From Hyposmocoma kahamanoa (Eukaryota; Arthropoda; Insecta; Lepidoptera; Cosmopterigidae): 64,000 bases of DNA. Positions 22,501-33,100 of the stretch are shown here, piece after piece; the stretch's first letter is position 1; every line of letters starts with the position of its first letter. The notes beneath the pieces are model-generated. The model ran no database searches. It was not told the origin of the DNA and saw only the letters and a program-made list of their open reading frames with translations. Position numbers and translations under genes: made by a program. The DNA is taken from the NCBI RefSeq assembly GCF_003589595.1, contig NW_020653712.1, positions 318,443-382,442 of the forward strand, written 5' to 3'.

Positions 22501-24097
22501 AACAGATTCAAAATACAATCATCTAAATTATCTTGACCTCTAATTTGTAACTCGGCAGATAGCAACGATAGGTCCAGCAGACTCGAATTACGTGGAGACA
22601 ATAAGCACCCTGCGGTACGCCAATCGCGCCAAGAACATCGAGAACAAAACTCATGTTAACAGCGAGCCAGGAGACGCCTTGCTTACCAGGTAGAACTTAA
22701 ACTTTGTTAAATTAATGTTTTAATTGTTTTTTTCACGTCACTAGCTCGGAAAAAAAATTTTCTCATTAGAAATCTGTGCGTAAAAGCGTTTTTTCTACGC
22801 TAGCGTGGAAAAGGTTTTTGGAATTCGAACTTGACGATTGACTGTGGTGCACCTAACTTTTTATAATAATATAACAATAATAATCTCAGAATACTAAAAT
22901 AACCAACCTCAAAAGTTCGTGAAATTACATCTATTTGCCAGGTTTTATTTTATTGAAATCGGTTATCGGAAAGTGCGCGAAACCGGATTCATCCCCTAGT
23001 TTGCCACGCTTAGAGGTGGAAGGCTTTCATCAAATTTAAATGGGACCAATGCTGAGGTACCCTCTTTCCAATAAAAAAAGAATCATCAAAATCGGTTCAC
23101 AAATGAATTACCGCGTAACATTCATACAAAAAAACCATACAGTCGAATTTAGAACCTCCTACTTTTATTGAAGTCGGTTAAAAATACACATTTGATCATG
23201 TTATAATATTGGTCGTACATTTAAGCAGATTAACCTGTTAACTTCTAAGCTAAGTAATTGTATTGTAGTTTATGTAATTCCAAAAAAAACAAATAATTTG
23301 AATTATTAAGTTTTATTTCCACAGATTCCAGCAGGAAATTGATCAGCTCAAGAAACAATTGGAAGACACCAACAATGGTAATTTATTTCTACTAATTTTT
23401 ACTCGTATGATGCTACCTATCCTCTGTACATTAGGTTTAGTTATTTGTATTATTTATGAACTGTAGAAAACGTTTATTGAAAAAACAGTAAGCATAAACT
23501 ACATACTGTTGGGCCCACCCTATTAAATAATTAAAATGTCAGGTGGAACAATTTCTTAACAAACTTGTAATAGTGCTGAATTAAACAAAATACAAAATGT
23601 TGGTTCCCTCCTGAGCCCGTCTTAAATAGGACCAGACTTCACTCCGGCATCCTGCTTTCCTTCAATAAAACCCTTATAACATAAATCTTCCGGTTTACTG
23701 AAACTTATGAAAGCGGACTGTATACATTTCTACGAAAACTTATTTGAACACCTTATCTTTATGTCCATCTGACTTACAAGTATATCGAATAAGAATGAAA
23801 TCGAATCAACAATTCTTACTAGATTCTCATATATATGCCGATACGGCGTCTCCCTATCAATGCACCGCAGACGCCGCCCGGCCAATCAGGGCTCCTGAAT
23901 TATTTACGTAATTCTACTCTTATTTGCTCTGACCGGCCAGACGCCAGCCGTCCGTAACACAAATAATAAGAACGTCTTAGACATAAATATTACTAAAATG
24001 AATTGGAATAATAATGTGCCAGCATCAGAATCCACTCAGGGTGCTCACCCGGAACGTACAGACCAGATCCAGTTTGGAAAAGTGCATTTCTCTCATT

Positions 24098-24133
<36 letters not shown>

Positions 24134-27100
24134 ATTTCCTAAATTGGTCCTGCCAGTAAGCGAATCCGGGAGCTTTTCGTCCAGCACCCGCAGTGCAAAC
24201 CGTTGGGCAACAGACGTCGATATATAAATTTGAATACGCCTGTGTTTGTTATCCTTTTACTTTTCTTGCTTTGGGGTTGGGATTGCTGATTTGGGGTTAA
24301 TCACCAAAACGTATGGTTATATGAATGGATTTTTTCATTGAATTTAACGATGAGGTTATTTCACAAAATATATTTTTTATTTTATGCATCATTTCTTAAT
24401 TTTTTTGCTTACTACGGTGGTAGAAGATCGTGAAATTCAATAAAACAATCAGTAATACATAATACAGTAAAGCGACATCAACGTCAGCTTGTGGTAGCTA
24501 TAAAGGTACCGACTAAGTGAGATCATAAATTCTCTCACAAGATGACGCTTACGGCGTTGAAAGCCGAAAAAAACTCAATACGATACAATCAAACTCAATA
24601 CAAAGATCTGTATAATAAATAACAGACACATAGAAGAATTTCGTCGACGTCGACAAGTCAGTAGACTCGACCTGCAACTGCAACTCAGTTGGCAGAGCGA
24701 TGCTACGGTACAGCGTGGTCGCAGGTTCATATCCTGTCGGGTCGAATGAATTTGTCTTTATGTTCGATCTTTGTATTAATAATTAGAACAAAGTATGAAT
24801 GTGTCCATTCGTAGTTATTATAAAGCATAAGATGTTTTTCTGAAAATATTTTTACGTTATATGTATTCACAGAACTTGAAGAGGAAGGTGAAGAAGAAGA
24901 AGATGGCAGTGAGGAACTCACAGACGACACTCTCACCGATCCTGAGCTGGATGCTGAGTTGGACCCTGAGGAGAGAAAGAAGCGACGGCGAGAACGACGT
25001 GAACAGAAGGTACGACGAAAAACAACTTCATAGTTTAATTGGTTTATCATTTGGGATAATGGTAAAATTCAACGTGGCATTACGGGAAAATTCAAAATAT
25101 TCAACGTAGCATTATGGGAATAGTCAATGTAGCATTATAGGAATATTCAACATAGCATCATGGGAATATTCAACGCAGCGTTATGGAAATGTCCAATGCG
25201 ATATCATGGAAATATTCAACATAGCATTATGGAAATGTCCAATGCGGCATTATGGATATATTCAACGTAGCATTATGGAATGTTCCAAAATGCTTTCAGA
25301 CTAGACTTTTCGAGTGAAGATTAGCTAATGTTATGTTTTAACATTAGAAAACACAAATTTTGAAGATAGTTATAAAATTTCAATAATAAAGTATTTAAAA
25401 TCTGAAATTTTGTTAAATTAAAAACATTTTTGAATAAATAAAAATGTTGCTCTTTTTGATAGAGGTGCCTATTCTTTAACATCTCTTTTTTAAAGCAGCA
25501 TTAGATTGAACTCAATGCGCTATTTTGTGCAGTTGTGTAAAAATAAATTTCTCACTTTTTTGTTTCATTTACAGGAACGGCTGAACCAGGAGAAGGCACA
25601 TCAAGCGCGAAAGGTCCTGGAAGAAAAGAAGGCTGAACTTCAGCGGACCAAGTACGATTTTAATAATTTTTTTATTGTCGTCATCGTCATTGCATAATCT
25701 TCATCAGATACTGCATAGCCACCCCGACGCGTCCCGAATAATGTCTCCAGTTAATTTAGCGATACTCAGAAGGCTTCCATGTTATCCAGCGCGAAATATA
25801 TTTTCGGTTCCAGTATCTCGTAATAACGTTGGTACAGACGAAGTTGACATCTTTCACACCTCTTTATATAAATTGGAGTGGTCGGAGCCAAAGTGTAGTG
25901 CTGCGGTGATTTTGTATACATGTTTGATTAGGTAATATTTTGATTTATCTGTCTGGATTTTATTTAGTGTTTTCTTGAGGTATCGTTTTTCTAATGGGGC
26001 TGACATGTTCAATAACGATCAAGGCCCTAAATAAATAAAAAAAGTTGAAGTGATATCACTTGTGGAAGTGGACGCAACTGCTCTAAGGGTCGTATTCTAA
26101 AACTCTACTCAATGCTCAAGTCAGGGTTTGAGTATGGTTTAAAGCACTCGAAATCATACTCAAGTCCCTGCCATTAGGGTCGTATTTCCAGTGCTTGTGT
26201 TTCCAGTGCAATCCTGACTTGAGCATTGAGTTCTAGAATACGACCCTAAGAGTGGAGTCTTAGGGGTTTTCTTTGATAGTCTCTTAGATTGATAACTCCA
26301 ATGAACATTACGCCAACTTAATGTTTGGTCCTGTTCTGTTTTTATTTTGTTTTTTGTTTCTTTATTTTTTTTCACAAAATTCGGGGAGCATAAAATTAGT
26401 AAATAAATATGGCCGTTTACAAAAATAACAGAAAATGACCAAAAAAAGTAGTGTCTGTTTTTGTTTTCTTTTTCTTCTGTACATTATTTTTATTTTCTAT
26501 TTTCATTTATATGTTTTTGATGTTATCTGGCGTAATTACTGTATATTCCTGTAGTGGTGCAACCATAAACCAATGATACACGAGGACTGCTAATCATGGT
26601 ACGAGAATGCGTAGTCGGGTATTTATACTTCGTTTCAATCCATTTTCAACAAAATGTAAACAAATAAGTCACTAACCCGACCATAGACGGTTTAGTGATG
26701 GCCAATTGTAATGCCAACTACAAATCGATTAATGAATTGAATCAATCTATTTGTTCAATTGAGTCATACTAGCGGTTTTCCCTACCTATATAAGCATATT
26801 GAAAACTTTCGAAATCTTAATTTTAAGTCCTCCTTGAAATCCTTAAACTTAGATACTCGTTCGATTGCGATTGAAATATTCGGTTTACTAATCGATTACA
26901 AAAACTTTTATTGAATGAACCGATTTTTTTTTCGTACAGCACTATGCAACCATAGACAAGTCACAGATGTATAGATGAAAAATAACCTCACTTTTGGACT
27001 ACCATTTTTCAAATACAATTTTACGATGCTATTCAAATGAATGTTGTTGGAAAAAGTGATAAGATATGAAGTCGAAATCTTCGAAATATAAGTGAAAATG

Positions 27101-30100
27101 TTACTTATTCGATTTATTGAGTGATTGCTTTAGAATTTTAACCAAACAGTTTTGTTTACTTTTTGTTGAAAATGTATTGGAACAGACTTTAGTACCTATA
27201 GGTACACCAGATGTCGCGATGGGTACCAAATAGCTATATTACTAACTAATTTGTTTTACGTTGACGAACTATAATTGATCAAAGCTACTCTAATTTCTAG
27301 TGATAACAAACTAATCAACAAGATGGCGCTTATTGCACAGATTTTTATGGATAGAGCCGGCTATTCTTTTATTTTGTGATGTAGCATATTCCCGGGGTGC
27401 GGTCGGGACAAATACACTATTGTTTACATGTTGGAATTATCCAAGGTTGGACAACTAACAAAGGAAACCAACACCAAGTTTTAACATTGATCGGTTTACA
27501 ATAAGCAATAAATGCACCTCTTAATTATACTTGAATTTCATGAACCACGCGGGGTTACTACCCTAACTAATCTAGTGACGGCGGTGAGCTAAAGGGTAGG
27601 TTCACGGGTTTGAAGGGTGAACATTCGCACAGCAATTGTTCTCCCAACACAGGAGGCAGATAGAGGTAGCTATGCGGGGGTGAAGGGTGAGCGATTCGCA
27701 CAGCCTGGACACACCTTGGTGACAGAGAGATTAACATTCTTACACTATCTAATGAAGTGTCGATTTCTCACTATAGATGCAACCGTTGTCCCACTAGGGA
27801 TACTGATTTTTACAATGCTTACCTATACTGTTTTTCTTCAGAAAACATCAAGAGGAGCTTAAAGACAAGCTACAACGCCTGGAGTCCAAGGTTCTCGTGG
27901 GTGGTGAGAACTTGCTAGACAAGGCCGATGCCCAACGAAGACTGCTAGAACAAGCCACTAGGGAGTTGGAGCAAAGGCGTTTGAACGAACAACGGCTGCA
28001 GGAACATTTGCAGAAGAAAGAGGTGAGTTTATAAACTCAAATTGTCACATCAACTGCATTCCGCTCTGGTGGAAAGGATAGGATATGGAAGCAAATGCTT
28101 GTAATTATAGCACAATTTACTTTATGTCAATTGTGTAACTCACAAATTAGTTATTTTTTATTTTATTATTTGGGAAACAAACAGTAATTAAATAGTAAAA
28201 TTTACAAGTATAATTTGTATACAAATTAAATGTAATAGTAAAAAGTTATCACTCAAACCAGCAAAGTTTCCACTAATAAGTATAACAAGAAGATTGTAAA
28301 AAAGTTGCTGAATTTAAATTAAAAAATTTTATACAGAAAATAATTTATTATTAATATTAATTCTTCCAATACTCGACAATGCCGACGTTTGTTACTTGTA
28401 TTTAACCGGAGAGCTTCTGAAAAAACTAGAGCGCCTACGAAACGTAGCTATCCGATTTACTTTCGGGTTGCGTAAATATGATCATGTCTCCGAATTTCGC
28501 GCTCGGTTAAAATGGCTGCCAGTTCGCCTCTGACGTGATGTGCATATCCTGTCAACACTTTTTGATATACTTAATGACCATAACTCCCCCTCCTACCTTC
28601 GTTCCCGGTTTAAGCTGCTGCCCCCTCCCATCCGCTCAAGACGTCCTTGCATCATTAAGATGCTCGTTCGTCCCAGCTACAATACAAATTTCGTTTTTAA
28701 CTCTTTCTTCTCGAGCAGCACAGTTGTGGAACAGACTCCCTTCTTACATCCAATCTAAACCGTCAATTTTCTTCAAGTCAAAAATTTCCTTCAAGAAAAG
28801 GTTGATAGCGCACTTTCTTGCTGAACTCTCTACGTAAACATCTTATATGTGTATTTTATGTATATATATATATTATATGTGTGTATATTTACGTTAAATA
28901 TTTTACGTGTGTATAATACTTATGTTAGATATTTTTAATTCTCGCAATTACGAACACGCGCAGTTGGCTGTATGAGTTTTTCGTTTTTCCTGTTTATATA
29001 GTTCACTGTTAGTAGATGGCAAACAATGTTCGATTTTTGAAAGAAATGCAGAAATTTCCGAGCATGTTTGAAAAAATTGAATTGTCTCTACCACGGGCAT
29101 AACTCCTAACCGATTGCGATGTTCTCTCTGTTCGGCAACTGTTTACCCAACAATAGTTTTGAAAAAACACTCAATTACTACATTTGATTCCGTTACTTTA
29201 ACCAACGACTCGATACTTTTTCATCTCGTACGCAACTCCGCACAACACTCTCGCATAGATTCTTTTGCTTCTTTGATACATTACTTTATATTAAATTCTA
29301 GTTTGCATCCCGAGCTTGCTGAAAATCAGCGGCACGAAACAGTAAAAAAAAAAGCCGTTTGTGGCTAAAGCTGAGCAAGTCCCAATTGCACCAGCCGCGA
29401 CACGCATGACGGTGACTTAGGTACTGCATTATCAATTGTTTTAATTCAGTAATCAGTATCAATTTTTTTTATTGTTATTATTATATCATTATTTATTTAG
29501 ATTCTCGCCTCTCCGAGGGCCTAAAAGATTAATTTTGAATTATTATTATTATTATTGTTCCTATGTTATTTTGTCTATATGCGTGTATGTGCTTGTGTAG
29601 CAAACAGTTTTCTTTCTTTCGTTCATTATTTCGTCATGAATAAAATAAAATGTAAAAAGACCGTCAAATTCTCGCTTAAGAGTAAAACTTACAATGAAAC
29701 AGATGGCTTGCTGGAAGTTGTTTAATTTACTTTGTAACTATTTATTATTTTGTTGTTAAATATAGAAAATCCGTTTTTAAGCGGTAGTCTAAAGAAATTT
29801 GCCCAAAAAAATGCCTAAAGTACACATTTACTTAGTTTAAGCGTCACAATTACACATTAGGTTCTAATATTAAAATATATAGCTTTACTATGAAGATTGT
29901 ATAATTTAGGCTCCTTTCTTAATGCTTGTTTAAATACTTATATAATAGCTTTATTTACATTTGTTTTCTTCAGGCCGAGCGCCTGGACCTGGAGGAACGC
30001 TACTCCAGTCTCCAAGAGGAGAACTCAGCAAAAACACGCAAGCTGAAACGCGCCGTTCAGCTCCTCAACTCAGCTAAAGCTGAGCTGGCTGATCAGCAAC

Positions 30101-33100
30101 GCGAGCAGCAGAGAGAGATGGAAGGCATATTGGACAGCGTCAGAGCTTTGAAAAGGGAGATACAGCTGGCGGACTTGGTGCTCGACTCTTATATACCTAA
30201 GGAGTATCAAGTTAGTATTGGATACTTTACCACCAGGCGAACGACTTGTTCGTCCGGTATGGCACTTTGTACCATAAAAAAATGCATGAATAAAATATTC
30301 AACACAAGCGCAAATATTTTGCATGTTTCCCTCACACTACCTGAAGCTGCAAAGCCTTGAACACCGTCGTGAAGTTGTCAGCTTATCGATATTCTACAGG
30401 ATCATCGAGTATATAACCAGAAATAGAGACGAAATAAGGGCCATCCATCTCTGGCTACTCATCAGGTAAATGGGGCTTATATCACTTTTAAATATCAACA
30501 CTGAAACAGTTTAGCGCTAACAACTGACCTGTGTGTACGTCTCCGTATATTCCAAAAATATTCTGTATCTATTGTAACAAAGATAATAATATCTAACAAT
30601 GGGGGCTGTTCCATTCGGTGGTGTGGGAAAAACAGCAAAACATCTTATTATAAAACAAACGGAATCACATTCCATCGGTAATTAAATATTAAAAATGTAA
30701 TTTTGCAACTTTCGTCCATTATAGCAAAGCTCAAGTTAAACTGGTCGATTTGAAGTGAAACAATTGACGACACCCGTCAATTGTTTCGAATTCGAGCTGG
30801 CCAATCGGAGCGCAGTTGTCACCATAATAATTTGGCAGAATAATTTTCAAACAAATTAAATGGCATTTCGTCTCTATTTCTGGTTATATACTCGATGTAC
30901 AGGATATATCACGGAGAGTGCGATGGAACGACACCATTTAATTACGCTTTCCCCTTTCCATCATCGGGGGACTAGACGTGGGCTTGCTTTCCACCCCTAT
31001 GTTGTGGATATTCTAAAGATTCGCACGAAGCGTTACGCTTCCACATTTATATGGCGAACGGCTGTGGAGTGGAATTCTCTGCATGCAGACGTATTCCCTG
31101 AACTTTATAACTTGGACCTTTTCAAGGCGAGATTGAATAGCCATTACTTAGGTGTGCATACTCCATCATAAGGTGAGATGGAGGACAAATGCGCACTTAC
31201 TTAAGGTCTTTTTGTTATACAAATGTATAAAAAAAGACCTTCACAGAATTCGTAGAGCAGCAAGGTATTTTATTTCCATTTTTATTAACCCACTTTTTTT
31301 CTGTATAGGCATTGATCGAACAATACGTCCACTGGAACGAACAACTCGGCGAGTGGCAGGTCCGCTGCGTGGCGTACACTGGCAACAATATGCATCATCA
31401 TCAAGCGCATAATCATCACCACCATAGCCAGAAACACGTCAGTATCATTGCCTTTTATTAACGGACAATAAACACTTATTGATACCGATTGATGTCATCA
31501 TAACACCCGGTCTCAAAACAATCCCATATCTTCTACTAAGTTTGATTGTTACCTGGTGTTCACCAAGGTACAGATTACTTAATAATTGCTACGTAACAGA
31601 TACATCACTCTCATACAAAATCGAAAATACCTACGCTATAATAGCCTACTATATAAGAGGAAAAAGGAACCTAAGCACGCGCTCAGAGAGGTGGAAATAA
31701 CGTTGCCTGCCGTGTGCAGTCGTGCGGAGCCGAATGCTCATAAATAAAAGATTTGTATGAGAGCTTGTGCCGACGTCGGTACACTCAGCGATAGACACTC
31801 ATCGCGTAACTTTGTGCGAGAGACGGAGCCCTGGCCAGGGTATTTAATAAATCTTAAAATTAACGGACGTTTGTACAATAGAGTGATGGTGAACTATTGT
31901 TGTTGTAAGAAAAATAACCCAGTAATGATAGTCCCAATAATCTCACTACAGAGTACTAAAAAACCGACTTCAAAAGTTCATGGAATTACATCTATTTGCG
32001 TAGTTTTATTGAAATCGGTTACCGGAAAGTGCGCGAAACCGCATTAATCCCCTAATTTGCCACCCTTAGAAATGGAATATTTTCTTCAAATTTAAACGGG
32101 AGCAATACTGAGGTACCCTCTTTCCGTCAAAAAAAGAATCCTTCCCCCGAATCTTTCCCCCAGGCCTTCCCCCGAATCTCCGAATAGTTCGGACGTGTAT
32201 TTGGCTGCGAATTCACAATAAATTATAAAATAATAATAACAAGTTAAATCCAAATAGTGTCGGATTAATAAACCACAATATTAGGAGAACAGCGGGCCAC
32301 AGAAGCCTACACACTAATTTGTATGTTAATATGTGTGGGGGGGTCGGTTGGGGGGCCGGTTGGGGGGTCGGTTGGGGGGCCATTAGGGGGGCCGGTTAGG
32401 GGGTCCTAATCCTAACTCACCCCTAACAAACCTCTAACCCACCCCTAACACATCCGCTAAACCACCGGGAGATAGGGTGATAATGTATTGTATGTACTTG
32501 CTTGTATCAATAAAAATATTTCATTTCATTTCATTTCAATCATCAAAATAGATTCTCAAATTATCGCGTAACGTACATACAAAAAAAGTCGAATTGAGAA
32601 TCTGCTTCTTTTTTGAAGTCGGTTAAAAATGGCTTTATATAGAGTTTTACTAAAGCTATTTTCAAAAATAATTCAGTCTTTAAATTTGAATGTTTATTTC
32701 CAAACAAATCTTTCTTTCTAGGTTCCCCGCAAATTATCTATTGCGAAATGTGAACGTAGAAAGACTCTACCGCCGCCGCCGATCTTTGTTAGTTATACTT
32801 TAATCATTTTAAAAACGACTACGAAAACTAATTTATCGGTATTTTTTGTAATATTTCTTTTCTTCGAGGCACAAATTCCTAGGAACATTATTCATATACT
32901 TACACGTTAATTTGTGTTATTTAGAGTGTACCAGGACTTAGTAGCAGTAGAGCTCCGTGTGAAAGAGTTTATCCGGGGAAGTATTGCCACCTTATCTATT
33001 TCTGCCGCCAAGCAATAAATGTTAGCATTACTGTGTTCCGGTTTTGAAGGGTTAAGGGTGCTGGTGAAATTACAGGCACATGGGACTAGTCAACTTATGT

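Noticed and set aside
24727..25050. Ser-rich minus frame
   Set aside because: Antisense of the acidic kinesin exon 7.
25060..25292. CRISPR-like spaced repeats
   Set aside because: Units are directly adjacent with no unique spacers, and the DNA is eukaryotic; it is a minisatellite.
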